64,000 nucleotides of DNA, from NCBI GenBank assembly GCA_019117495.1, contig DWZP01000029.1:1-64000 (forward strand), written 5' to 3'. The position numbers and the translations under genes were made by a program. This stretch comes from Fusicatenibacter_A intestinipullorum. Lineage in GTDB: Bacteria; Bacillota; Negativicutes; Acidaminococcales; Acidaminococcaceae. Each line of letters opens with the position of its first letter. Within the stretch, counting starts at the first letter, position 1. Positions 1 through 7,988 of this stretch are shown one piece after another. The notes under the pieces are model-generated. The model was not told the DNA's origin, searched no databases, and saw only the letters and a list, made by a program, of their open reading frames with translations.

Positions 1-10
1 CATATAAAAC

Positions 11-40
11 AAAAAATCCGCCTTTATGGGCGGATTTTTT
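11..40 (-). terminator. Bidirectional terminator after ybaK-like gene
   Basis: A 6-base A run, a GC-rich stem (atccgcc/ggcggat, short loop) and a 6-base T run. Both strands end in a U-tract, so it can end the leftward trpS-ybaK transcript and any gene arriving from the left. Confidence 0.8.
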
Positions 41-77
41 TATGCCTTGGCAGACTTTGCTGCCCTGTATTTTATTT

Positions 78-566
78 TTAAAGTGCCAGCCAGTTTACTT
101 TATGCCCCTGCTGCGTAAGCATGAGCACCAAATCTGCGCCGTTAAGCCAGATGGTGGAGGTGTTTGTTAAAAGCGGCACGCCGATAAGGCTTTCTTTAAA
201 GGCTGCGTCAATAATAACCGGCACGCGCCCTTCTGCATCGTTTAATGCGCCGAGCGGCGTAACGGAACCGGGCGGCAGGTTCAGCATGGCGTCCAGTTCT
301 TCCGCGGCGGCGAAGGTTAAGCGGCGGCTGCCAAGCTGTGCACGCAGAGCCTTTAAATCCAGCTTTTTATCCTTCGGTAAAGTTACCAGCCAAAAGTTCT
401 GGTGTTTGTCGTCGCACAAAAACAGGGTGCGGGCAATCGCTTCCGGGTGGGGCAGCTTTAAGGCTTCGCCTTCTTCCACGGTGTAAATGGGATGGTGTTC
501 AGTAACTTCAAAGGCAATGCCTGCCGCGTTCAGCAGGCTGATAATTTCACTTCTTGCAGCAGCCAT
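78..566 (-). CDS. YbaK/ProX-type aminoacyl-tRNA editing protein
   Basis: This 162-residue protein is a free-standing YbaK/prolyl-tRNA-editing domain. The family hydrolyses mischarged tRNA in trans, usually Ala-tRNA(Pro) or Cys-tRNA(Pro), in the cytoplasm. Family hallmarks are the YTVEEGEAL segment near residue 28, the conserved Lys after TLPKDK, and the SVTPLGALND segment near residues 100-110. Length is full for a single-domain member. Its ATG overlaps the trpS stop as ATGA, so the two are translationally coupled. The exact tRNA substrate cannot be read from sequence; the ProXp-ala branch is my best guess. Confidence 0.85.
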   Translation of the reverse strand: MAAARSEIISLLNAAGIAFEVTEHHPIYTVEEGEALKLPHPEAIARTLFLCDDKHQNFWLVTLPKDKKLDLKALRAQLGSRRLTFAAAEELDAMLNLPPGSVTPLGALNDAEGRVPVIIDAAFKESLIGVPLLTNTSTIWLNGADLVLMLTQQGHKVNWLAL

Positions 567-1621
567 CAGATATGCCAGTTTTCAAAGTAGTTAATCTGCA
601 TGGCGGCGCGTACATCATGCAGGGTTTCGGCTGCCGCTGCGCGCGCGGTTTCGCTGCCTTGTTTTAAAATCATTTTTACTTCGTCAAGGCGCTGCTCCCA
701 CATATGGCGGCGTTCGCGGATGGGGGCAAGCTCGGCCTGCATTACGTTGTTGAGGAATTTTTTAACTTTTACGTCGCCCAGGCCGCCGCGCTGGTAATGC
801 GCTTTCAGTTCGTCAAGGTTTGCGTATTCCGGCAGAAATTCCGCAAAATGTTCGGGGCGGGAGAAAGCGTCCAGATAGATAAATACCGGGTTGCCTTCAA
901 CCTTGCCGGGGTCTTCAACGCGCACGTGGTTCGGGTCGGTAAACATCGACATAATTTTCTTTTTAATAACGTCCGCTTCGTCGCTGAGGTAAATGCAGTT
1001 GCCCAGCGATTTGCTCATTTTGGCCTTGCCGTCAATGCCGGGCAGGCGCAGGCAGGCTTTGTTGCTCGGCAGGATGATTTCCGGCTCGGTTAATGTTTCG
1101 CCGTAAACGCTGTTAAACTTGTTAACAATTTCCTTGCACTGCTCCAGCATCGGCAGCTGGTCTTCGCCGACAGGCACTGCCGTTGCGCGGAAGGCGGTAA
1201 TATCGGCCGCCTGGCTGATGGGGTATACAAAAAAGCCTACGGGAATGCTGGCTTCGAAATTACGCATTTTAATTTCGGTTTTAACGGTCGGGTTGCGCTG
1301 CACGCGCGATACGGTTACAAGGTTCATATAATATGCGGTGAGCTCTGTAAGCTGCGGCACGGCAGACTGAATGAAAATGGTGGATTTTTCCGGGTCGATG
1401 CCGCAGGCAAGGTAATCAAGAGCTACTTCCAGCACGTTCTCGCGCACTTTTTCGGGGTGCTCGGCGTTATCGGTCAGCGCCTGAGCATCGGCAATCATAA
1501 TAAATACCTTGTCAAACTGGCCGGAGTTTTGCAGTTCCACACGTTCTTTTAAAGAACCGGCGTAATGCCCAACGTGGAGCCTGCCGGTCGGGCGGTCGCC
1601 CGTTAAAATAATTTTCTGCAT
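566..1621 (-). CDS. trpS: Tryptophanyl-tRNA synthetase
   Basis: Class I synthetase that charges tRNA-Trp. The HIGH-box appears as HVGH at residues 16-19 and the KMSKS loop is at 201-205. The 351 residues match the bacterial TrpRS length. It is first in a two-gene leftward unit with the YbaK-like editing gene, with which it shares an ATGA overlap. A TATAAT-like -10 lies upstream near 1685-1690 on the minus strand. The neighbouring editing domain is probably not Trp-specific; the pairing suggests a shared translation-quality role (inference). Confidence 0.95.
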   Translation of the reverse strand: MQKIILTGDRPTGRLHVGHYAGSLKERVELQNSGQFDKVFIMIADAQALTDNAEHPEKVRENVLEVALDYLACGIDPEKSTIFIQSAVPQLTELTAYYMNLVTVSRVQRNPTVKTEIKMRNFEASIPVGFFVYPISQAADITAFRATAVPVGEDQLPMLEQCKEIVNKFNSVYGETLTEPEIILPSNKACLRLPGIDGKAKMSKSLGNCIYLSDEADVIKKKIMSMFTDPNHVRVEDPGKVEGNPVFIYLDAFSRPEHFAEFLPEYANLDELKAHYQRGGLGDVKVKKFLNNVMQAELAPIRERRHMWEQRLDEVKMILKQGSETARAAAAETLHDVRAAMQINYFENWHI

Positions 1622-1762
1622 TTTCTTACCTCACAATCAAATAATATCGTAAAATCCGCCGTGGCGGAGATATAACTAATTTATATTATAACACAAATTT
1701 TGCTGTGTTAAAACAAAGCATATCTGCGCCGCAGCGCGATTTTAGTTTTTAACTATTTTTGC

Positions 1763-1791
1763 TTGACGGTGCAGTGAAAGAGTGGTATGCT
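1763..1791 (+). promoter_or_regulatory. Promoter of relic antitoxin RNA
   Basis: TTGACG (1763-1768) and TATGCT (1786-1791) are separated by 17 bases. The promoter reads right into the hairpin terminator at 1838-1870 with no reading frame between, as expected for a short antisense RNA. Confidence 0.65.
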
Positions 1792-1797
1792 TTAGTT

Positions 1798-1870
1798 ACA
1801 AAGTGGTAGATGGTTATGCATTAGTTCATGCAAACCAAAAAAATCCGGGAGTCGCCGCTCCCGGATTTTT
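1798..1870 (+). ncRNA. Putative antitoxin RNA of decayed par-type locus
   Basis: A roughly 73-nt transcript is predicted from the promoter at 1763-1791 to the terminator at 1838-1870. It carries a TTAT-rich segment ending in GTTCAT near 1812-1830. That segment resembles the plus-strand sequence over the relic toxin start (1921-1946). This is the same arrangement as the intact locus at 10.9-11.2 kb. Boundaries are inferred. Confidence 0.5.
1838..1870. terminator. Shared terminator of relic TA locus
   Basis: Stem aaatccgggag (1841-1851) pairs with ctcccggattt (1858-1868) around a 6-base loop, with A and T runs on both sides. It can act in both directions and matches the role of the terminator at 10986-11017. 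Confidence 0.8.
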
Positions 1871-1891
1871 AATTTAGGCTGACTGTGAGCA

Positions 1892-1936
1892 TTACAGTAA
1901 ACCGTCCAGCCATTTGCAGAGTTTATTTATGTTCAT
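1892..1936 (-). pseudogene. Relic of small membrane toxin gene
   Basis: A 14-codon frame ending in LCKWLDGLL closely matches the C-terminal ICKWLDRYL of the intact toxin at 11033-11122. The start Met-Asn is also retained in kind. The hydrophobic segment between them is missing, there is no good ribosome site, and the upstream DNA is a repeat unit instead of a promoter. I read it as an internally deleted, dead toxin copy. Confidence 0.55.
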
Positions 1937-2059
1937 TCTTTGTAACCAAAGAACGAACCAAGAAAGTTCGCGGCTAATAAAAATTTTTAATGCGTGCCGC
2001 AGTAAACAATAAAAATTTCCTCGGAACTCGCTGCGCTCAGACACCGGGAAATTTTTATT
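1931..2059. repeat. Hairpin-rich intergenic repeat unit
   Basis: Two palindromes: GTTCATTCTTTG/CAAAGAACGAAC (1931-1958, 4-base loop) and a perfect 13-base inverted repeat AATAAAAATTTCC/GGAAATTTTTATT (2008-2020 and 2047-2059). The loop of the second contains tcggaactcgctgcgctcag. This style recalls multicopy intergenic repeats, but only one copy is in the window, so repetition is not shown here. Confidence 0.4.
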
Positions 2060-2160
2060 CTTTTTCAGGTAATCACGCTAAATTTTTAATGCCGCGTTTT
2101 ATTTGGCATCGTACTTTTTAACTTCTTTTCGTAAAGTTTATAATTAATTTATTGTTGCGT

Positions 2161-2196
2161 AAAAAAATCCACAGAATTTTGTTCTGTGGATTTTTT
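2161..2196 (-). terminator. Terminator of serine operon
   Basis: aaatccacagaa/ttctgtggattt stem followed on the minus strand by a U-run, 13 bases past the phosphatase stop. Confidence 0.85.
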
Positions 2197-2208
2197 GTTT
2201 ATGGTGCT

Positions 2209-2847
2209 TTACAATCCTGCCTGTTCTACACCGCTGAAAAGGTAGCCTAAATGCGTGGTGCTGTTTAAAAGTACGGCGCGCCATACGCCTTCGTTATATT
2301 CCAGCACGTTAATGCAGGCGTTATCCTGCTTGATATGCCAGAAATGGCTCATATCAAGCCCCAGCAAGTCGCAGATAATGGCTTTGTTGACTGCGTCGTG
2401 CGCGGCAACAAGAATTGTTTTGCCTTCGTATTTTTCTGCATATTCGTCAAAAGCGGCGCGGGCGCGCTTGCGTACGTCTTCCAGATTTTCGCCGCCCGGC
2501 ATCTGCACTTTGTGCGGCTCAGTATGCCATTTTTTAAATTCTTCGGGGTAATGCGCCTGTATTTCGCAGGCCAGTTCGCCTTCCCACGCACCGTGGTTAA
2601 TTTCCGTAAGGCGCTTGTCGCTGTGTACCGGCAAATGGTGTAAATCGGCGCAGGCCTTGCAGGTTAAAAACGAGCGTTTTAAAGGGCTTGAAATGCATAA
2701 ATCAAGATGTACGTTTTTTAACCCTTGCGCCAAAAGCCCTGCCTGCGCAAAGCCTTTTTCGCTCAGGCGGGTGTCTTCCTGCCCCTGATAGCGTCCCTGT
2801 AAATTCCAGTTGGTTTCTCCGTGGCGTATTAAAATAATGCGTACCAT
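2209..2847 (-). CDS. Histidine phosphatase family protein, possible phosphoserine phosphatase
   Basis: The 212-residue protein has the RHGE signature with the phospho-accepting His at residue 9, the SSPLKR arginine motif near 54-58, Glu82 in LTEINHG, and the second catalytic His at 150 (AAHD). Family members include phosphoglycerate mutase, CobC and the metal-independent phosphoserine phosphatases. The gene starts 1 base after serA in the serC-serA operon. This makes the last step of serine synthesis (phosphoserine to serine) the most economical role (inference). A simple dPGM annotation or a CobC-like phosphatase cannot be excluded. A GAGGG site lies in the end of serA. Confidence 0.8.
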   Translation of the reverse strand: MVRIILIRHGETNWNLQGRYQGQEDTRLSEKGFAQAGLLAQGLKNVHLDLCISSPLKRSFLTCKACADLHHLPVHSDKRLTEINHGAWEGELACEIQAHYPEEFKKWHTEPHKVQMPGGENLEDVRKRARAAFDEYAEKYEGKTILVAAHDAVNKAIICDLLGLDMSHFWHIKQDNACINVLEYNEGVWRAVLLNSTTHLGYLFSGVEQAGL

Positions 2848-2848
2848 A

Positions 2849-4438
2849 TTATCCCTCGCAGTTTATAAGTTTCACGTCGATAATGCCTTCTATGCCGCGC
2901 AGCTTCAGCATAATATCGTTAGGAATGTCGCCGCTGGTGGCAATGGCCATTAAGTTGGTGCCTTCAATGGCGGTGCTGCCAACCTGCATGCCGTTGATGT
3001 TGATGCCTGCGCTGCCGAGCACGGTGGCAATCTGCCCAATCATGTTGGGCTTGTCAAGGTGCGGCGCCAGCAGCAGGTAGCCTTCGGGCTTGAAGTCCAG
3101 GCGGAAGCGGTCAATCTGCACAATTTTGGCTTCTTTGCCTGCAAACAGGGTGCCGGTAAGCGTGTGCTCGCCTTTTTCGGTGGCAATTTTAACATTAATG
3201 GCGGTGCTGAAGTAGCCTGTGCGGTGCGATTTTACATCGCGCACCTGCAAGTGGCGTTTTTTGGCAATGCCCGGCGCGTTTACAAAGTTAACGCTGTCCT
3301 GCAGAATCGGGTTCAAAAGGCCTTTTAAAAAGGCGGTGGTCAGTGCCTGCGTTTCCGTTGCTGCAAGTTCGCCGGTGTATTCCAGTTCCACGGCTTTAAT
3401 CGGCCCTTCGGCCAGATAAATGCCGATAGTGCCGAGGCGTTCTGCCAGTTTGAAGTATGGCGCAATAACGCTGGCAACGCTTTTGGGGATGGGCGCCATG
3501 TTAACGGCGGTCATAACGGGGCGGCCTTCCAGCGCGTCGATAACGCCGTAAGCAACGTCCACGGCAACGCCAATCTGCGCTTCAATGGTGCTGGCGCCAA
3601 GGTGCGGGGTCTGCACAACCTGCGGCATGCCGATAAAGGGGTTGTTTTCCGGCGTCAGCGGTTCTTCGGGGTATACGTCAATGGCGGCTCCGGCCACTTT
3701 GCCGCTTTTTAAGGCTGCGGCAAGGGCTTCGGTATCCACGCAGCCGCCGCGGGCACAGTTTACAATGCGCACGCCGTCTTTCATTTTGGCAATGGCTTCG
3801 GCGTTTATAATGTTGTGAGTTTCTTTCGTCAGCGGGGTGTGAATGGTTATATAGTCGGATTTGGCCAGCAGTTCTTCAAACGGAACGAGCTCCACGCCAA
3901 CCTGCTGCGCGCGTTCTTCGGTAATATACGGGTCGTAGCCGATGGTGGTCATTTCCATGGCCTGCATGCGCAGGGCAACGCGGCTGCCGATACGCCCAAC
4001 GCCGATAATGCCGAGCGTTTTGCCCTGTACCTGAATGCCGTCAAAGCTTTTTCTGTCCCATTTGCCGGCCTGAATGGAAGCGTGCGCCTGCGGAATGTGG
4101 CGCGTCATGGCCATCATCATGGCAACGGTGTGTTCTGTGGCGGCAATGGTGTTGCCTTCCGGCGCGTTAAGCACTACAATGCCGCGTGCCGTCGCTGCGG
4201 GAATGTCGATATTATCAACGCCAACGCCCGCGCGTCCTATAACCTTTAAGTTTTTGGCGGCGTCGATAACTTCTTTGGTAACCTGCGTCTGGCTGCGGGT
4301 AACAAGCCCGTCATATTCGCCAATGCACGCCAGAAGTTCTTCCGTTGGCATATTGGTTTTTACGTCTACATCAAAATGTTCGCGCAGCAGGGCCACGCCT
4401 TTTTCGCTTACATCATCGCTTACAAGTATTCTCATCAT
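2849..4438 (-). CDS. serA: D-3-phosphoglycerate dehydrogenase
   Basis: First enzyme of serine synthesis, oxidising 3-phosphoglycerate with NAD. The 529 residues follow the long bacterial form: substrate/NAD domains with the GVGRIGSRVA nucleotide motif near 150, catalytic PHLGAS histidine near 280, then the intervening domain and a C-terminal ACT domain for serine feedback. Two Met codons open the frame; either fits the AGGAATG ribosome site. It lies 12 bases after serC and 1 base before the phosphatase, so the three are one operon under the T-box leader. Confidence 0.95.
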   Translation of the reverse strand: MMRILVSDDVSEKGVALLREHFDVDVKTNMPTEELLACIGEYDGLVTRSQTQVTKEVIDAAKNLKVIGRAGVGVDNIDIPAATARGIVVLNAPEGNTIAATEHTVAMMMAMTRHIPQAHASIQAGKWDRKSFDGIQVQGKTLGIIGVGRIGSRVALRMQAMEMTTIGYDPYITEERAQQVGVELVPFEELLAKSDYITIHTPLTKETHNIINAEAIAKMKDGVRIVNCARGGCVDTEALAAALKSGKVAGAAIDVYPEEPLTPENNPFIGMPQVVQTPHLGASTIEAQIGVAVDVAYGVIDALEGRPVMTAVNMAPIPKSVASVIAPYFKLAERLGTIGIYLAEGPIKAVELEYTGELAATETQALTTAFLKGLLNPILQDSVNFVNAPGIAKKRHLQVRDVKSHRTGYFSTAINVKIATEKGEHTLTGTLFAGKEAKIVQIDRFRLDFKPEGYLLLAPHLDKPNMIGQIATVLGSAGININGMQVGSTAIEGTNLMAIATSGDIPNDIMLKLRGIEGIIDVKLINCEG

Positions 4439-4450
4439 TCATTCCTCCGT

Positions 4451-5524
4451 TTATTCGTGTTTTGCCTGGTATTCTTTCATAAAATCCGCAAGGGCGCGGC
4501 AGGCCTCGGGCGTTACGGCGTTGTAGGCCGATACGCGGCAGCCGCCTACAAGGCGGTGCCCGCCAATGCCTATGAAACCGCGCTTTTTGCCTTCGGCGAT
4601 AAAGTCTTTTTCCAGTTCCTGCGTGGGCAGGTTAAAGGTAATGTTCATCAGGCTGCGGCTTGCTTTTTCGGCATGGCCGCGGTAAAAGCCACGGCTCGCG
4701 TCGATAACGTCATAAATAAGCTGCGCCTTTTCGCGGTTACGCGCGGCAATGGCATTTACGCCGCCCTGTGCTTTAATCCAGTGCAGGGTTTTGTTAACCA
4801 TGTAAATGGCAAATACCGGCGGCGTGTTGTACAGCGAATCGTTATCCGCATAGTTTTGGTAGCTCAGCATCAGTGGCAGGCCGGTGCGGGCGGTTTCTAA
4901 AAACGTCTTTTTAACAATTACAATTACCACTCCGGCAGGGCCGAGGTTTTTCTGCGCTCCGGCGTAGATAAGGCTGAACTTTTTTACATCTACCGGGCGG
5001 GAAAGGATGTCGCTCGACATATCGCAGATAACCGGAACGCTGACATCGGGAAAGTCCTGCCACTGCGTACCGTAAATAGTGTTGTTGGCGGTTATGTGCA
5101 GGTAGGCGGTATCGGGCTTAATTGTAAGCTCCTGCGGAATATAGCTGTGTTTTTTATCAGCGCTTGTGCAGGCTTCGTAGGCTTCGCCAAAGCGTTTGGC
5201 TTCTGCCATGGCTTTTTTGGCCCATACGCCGGTGTTGGCATAGGCAGCACGCTTGTTGGTCAAAAAGTTGGCTGCCGTCATTAAAAACTGCAGGCTGCCG
5301 CCGCCCTGTATAAATAAAATTTCGTAATCCTCGGGAATTTCCATCAGCTCCCGCAAAAGTGCTTTGGTTTCCGCGTGCATGGCGGCGTATTCCGGGCTGC
5401 GGTGGCTCATTTCAATAATGCTCATGCCGGTGTTTTTATAGTTTAAAAATTCTGCCTGGGCTTCCTGCAAAACTTCCAGCGGCATGGCCGAAGGCCCGGC
5501 GTTAAAGTTGTAAACTCTGTCCAT
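4451..5524 (-). CDS. serC: Phosphoserine aminotransferase
   Basis: PLP enzyme making O-phosphoserine from 3-phosphohydroxypyruvate and glutamate. The protein begins with VYNFNAGPSAMP, the family signature, so I place the start at the ATG ending at 5524 with a GGAGGG site before it; a longer frame upstream runs into the T-box leader and is not coding. The PLP lysine lies in AGAQKNLGPAG. Length 357 residues is usual. First gene of the serC-serA-phosphatase operon. Confidence 0.95.
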   Translation of the reverse strand: MDRVYNFNAGPSAMPLEVLQEAQAEFLNYKNTGMSIIEMSHRSPEYAAMHAETKALLRELMEIPEDYEILFIQGGGSLQFLMTAANFLTNKRAAYANTGVWAKKAMAEAKRFGEAYEACTSADKKHSYIPQELTIKPDTAYLHITANNTIYGTQWQDFPDVSVPVICDMSSDILSRPVDVKKFSLIYAGAQKNLGPAGVVIVIVKKTFLETARTGLPLMLSYQNYADNDSLYNTPPVFAIYMVNKTLHWIKAQGGVNAIAARNREKAQLIYDVIDASRGFYRGHAEKASRSLMNITFNLPTQELEKDFIAEGKKRGFIGIGGHRLVGGCRVSAYNAVTPEACRALADFMKEYQAKHE

Positions 5525-5544
5525 AATATCCCTCCAAAATAAAA

Positions 5545-5850
5545 ATAGAGAAGCCGTCCTTGGGACGAGCTTCTCTTTCTCGTGGTGCCACCCAAATTCA
5601 GCGCGCAGGCAAACGGCAAAGTGCTGGTAAAAAATAAAACCCCCATCCCACATGGGACGAGAGTTACCCGCGTTGCCACCCAAATTGCCTTACGGCCATC
5701 TTTAGTAACGCTGTATCGGGCGCTGCCCGGCGGATTCGTCACCCGCATCTCCGGAGCGGAACTTGCTGCACGCTGCTGCCGCCTCGCATCTTCCGGCGGC
5801 TTTCTGAAAGCATTGTTGCTGCTTTTTCTCCATCATCGTGTTGCTGTTAT
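5545..5850 (-). promoter_or_regulatory. T-box leader with two antiterminator/terminator modules
   Basis: On the minus strand a stem I-like region (AGAAAGCCGCC..GGCGGC hairpin, then GATGGCC) leads to a T-box core GGGTGGCAACGCGGG (5667-5681) and a terminator hairpin plus U-run (5640-5663). Only 46 bases later a second T-box core GGGTGGCACCACG (5581-5593) is followed by a second strong terminator (5547-5576) just before serC. Both cores carry UGGC, which would pair with a GCCA tRNA end; bacterial tRNA-Ser has that G discriminator. Serine specificity is inferred from this and from the operon. Confidence 0.85.
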
Positions 5851-5864
5851 TAATTTATAGGGCT

Positions 5865-5892
5865 ATTATAGCAGGTTTGGAGGGCTTGTCAA
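5865..5892 (-). promoter_or_regulatory. Promoter of serC-serA operon
   Basis: Minus-strand TTGACA (5887-5892), 16-base spacer, TATAAT (5865-5870). A transcript from here covers the whole T-box leader. Confidence 0.8.
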
Positions 5893-6043
5893 CAAAATAA
5901 CGGCAAAAAATAAAATTTAAAATAAAACGCGGCAAATATGTAACGCAGTTTACAAAATTCAAGCCGCAGGCTTAATAAGGCAGTTTATAAATAAACTGAA
6001 CTTATTTAATTAATAAGTATAACTTATAAATAAGCGTGGGCAA

Positions 6044-6071
6044 TAAAAAAGCCCGGCTGTAAACGCCGGGC
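6044..6071 (-). terminator. Terminator after bactofilin gene
   Basis: gcccggc/gccgggc stem with a 7-base loop, followed by a U-run on the minus strand. Confidence 0.85.
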
Positions 6072-6086
6072 GGGTGAAGCTTGTTG

Positions 6087-6506
6087 TTATTTTGTTTCCG
6101 CGCTTTCAAGCTGCGGTGCTGCTGCGTCTTCAAGGCCGCCTACGTTGCCGCGCAGTACGGCGCCGGTTTCAACGGTGAGCTTTTCACAGCGCACGTCGCC
6201 GGTAATAACGCTGCTGGCAAGCACTTCCAGCGTGCCTTTGGCAACAATGTTGCCTTCAATTTTGCCTGCAACCGTTACATTGGCGCCAAAAATATTGGCT
6301 TTAATATTGCCGGTTTCACCAACAACAACATCGCTTTCCGAAAACACAATGCCGCTGAAGGTGCCGTCGATACGGATAGAACCCTGCGCGGTAATGTTGC
6401 CGGTAATCTGCGTGCTTTTGCCGATATAGGCTTCAAAATTATCTACCGCCACTTTAGGCAGGACGGAATTTGTTTTTGCATTATTATTGTTTGAAGAACC
6501 AAACAT
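6087..6506 (-). CDS. Bactofilin-family polymer-forming protein
   Basis: 139 residues with the bactofilin core: short turns of IxGNIxAxGxxxIDGxxxG type from about residue 32 to 115, flanked by disordered Asn-rich and Ala/Glu-rich tails. Bactofilins form nucleotide-free filaments that position cell-wall enzymes. The gene follows the M23 peptidase by 18 bases, and such pairs are common, which supports a shape or wall-remodelling scaffold role. No membrane segment is visible. Confidence 0.9.
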   Translation of the reverse strand: MFGSSNNNNAKTNSVLPKVAVDNFEAYIGKSTQITGNITAQGSIRIDGTFSGIVFSESDVVVGETGNIKANIFGANVTVAGKIEGNIVAKGTLEVLASSVITGDVRCEKLTVETGAVLRGNVGGLEDAAAPQLESAETK

Positions 6507-6524
6507 TGTCTTGCTCCTTTAAAA

Positions 6525-7466
6525 CTATCTGATTAATTTAAGCGGGTCGGAATCCTGGCCGTTAATGATAACTTCGTAATGCAGGTGCGGACCGGTGCTG
6601 TAACCGCTGCTGCCTACATAACCGATCACGTCGCCTTTTTCCACATACTGGCCGGAAGAAACTTCAATGGACGACATATGCCCGTAAGCAGTTTCGTAGC
6701 CGTAGCCGTGGCTGATTTTCACATAACGGCCGTAACCGCTGTACCAGCCTGCGTATTCCACATAACCGGTTGCGCCTGCGTAAACCGGCGCACCGTAGTC
6801 GTTGCCGATATCAATGCCGGGGTGGTAATCGTAGCCGGTGCCGCTGAACGGGTTGGCTCTGCCGCCGAAGCGGGAAGTAATTTCACCGCCGGCCGTAGGC
6901 CAGATATCCGGAGTAGCGTCGAGCTTTGCATTTCGTTCATGAAGCTGTGCCAGCAAATCGCCGAGCACTGCTTTTTTCTGCTGCATTTCGGTTTGCAGGT
7001 TTTTAGCCTGGGCTGCGGTAACATCAATCATTTTAATGTCCGCCGGGGCGGAAGGGCCGCCTTTGCCCATGTACTGGCTGCGGTCAATGCCGCCGCGGGA
7101 AGGCTGCTGGCTTACATTGCTGCCAAGGGCTTTGCGCACTTCGTTTTCCAGTGCGGAAAGTTCAGCCATGTCCTTCTGCATTTTTTCGTTTTCTTTCTGC
7201 AGTTCGGCCAGCTTCTGGTCCTGCGCTGCTTTATCGTTGCGGTAAGCTATAAGTTCGTTCTGTTCCTGGTGTGCCTGGTAAACAACCATGGAAGATTTTG
7301 CTGCAATGCCAATGCCTGCCAGAAGCAGGATGCCGCAGAAAATGCCGATTTTTTTCAGCAGGCTTGCGCGGAAGCTGAAGCTTTTCGGTTCTTTGCCGCG
7401 GTGGGGAATGAACATAATCGTATATTCGTTATCGACTTTACGCTGCTGTCGTTTTAACGGTTCCAT
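6525..7466 (-). CDS. Membrane-anchored M23 metallopeptidase
   Basis: Predicted DD- or DL-endopeptidase of peptidoglycan. A cytoplasmic basic N-terminus is followed by one membrane helix (about residues 36-56), a coiled coil rich in Glu/Lys/Gln, and a C-terminal LytM/M23 domain with the zinc motifs HPGIDIG and GPHLHYE. I chose the ATG ending at 7466 because TAGGAG precedes it; a frame 17 codons longer lacks a ribosome site. First gene of a two-gene unit with bactofilin. Confidence 0.9.
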   Translation of the reverse strand: MEPLKRQQRKVDNEYTIMFIPHRGKEPKSFSFRASLLKKIGIFCGILLLAGIGIAAKSSMVVYQAHQEQNELIAYRNDKAAQDQKLAELQKENEKMQKDMAELSALENEVRKALGSNVSQQPSRGGIDRSQYMGKGGPSAPADIKMIDVTAAQAKNLQTEMQQKKAVLGDLLAQLHERNAKLDATPDIWPTAGGEITSRFGGRANPFSGTGYDYHPGIDIGNDYGAPVYAGATGYVEYAGWYSGYGRYVKISHGYGYETAYGHMSSIEVSSGQYVEKGDVIGYVGSSGYSTGPHLHYEVIINGQDSDPLKLIR

Positions 7467-7869
7467 GCATAAACTACTCCTAACTGATAAAACTTTGTTC
7501 TGTCCGCTTTTACACAAGTACTATTATATTTTCTCACAAATCGCCTTAAAAAACAACCGGAAAGCCGTAAAAAAATGTGAAATCTTGCTAATTTAACATA
7601 ATTTGCTGCTAAAACAGCACAAATTGCTGTTATGTAGGCTGTGAGGGCATAATAGTTTACACGGTGAAGAACTAACGGCAATAGTTATAAAATACATATA
7701 AACAGTTAATTAATATACATTTTTTATCAGTAAGGGCAGCGCTGCTCTCTTTTTTTATTTTGTGCATGAAGGGGTGGAGTTTACTTCTTTCGGCACTATC
7801 TCAGTTTGGAGATAGTGCCTGTTTTGCGCGGGCATTTTAGGTACTACTGCTTACGTACGGTAGTACTTA

Positions 7870-7922
7870 GGGAACAAGGTATAATTATAATAATAAACCT
7901 GCGGTTTATTGGGAACAAGGTA
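7870..7922. repeat. Direct repeat GGGAACAAGGTA
   Basis: Two exact copies of the 12-mer at 7870-7881 and 7911-7922, with the palindrome aataaacctgcggtttatt between them. Function unknown. Confidence 0.6.
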
Positions 7923-7988
7923 AGAACGTAATACGGCAAAGAAAAGATAAAGAGAAAAAACAAGAAAAAAGAGAAAAGAAAAGAAACT

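Larger units (their letters stand above)
1622..2208. other. 587-base gene-free stretch with decayed TA locus and repeat
   Basis: The region between trpS and the phosphatase gene holds, in order, a trpS promoter-like -10, a decayed par-type toxin/antitoxin locus (1763-1936), a hairpin-rich repeat unit (1931-2059) and the terminator of the serine operon (2161-2196). I see no full-length protein gene. Confidence 0.7.

Noticed and set aside
7454..7681. A 75-codon frame upstream of the M23 peptidase gene
   Set aside because: No ribosome site, unlike any family, and overlaps the promoter region and start of the M23 gene.
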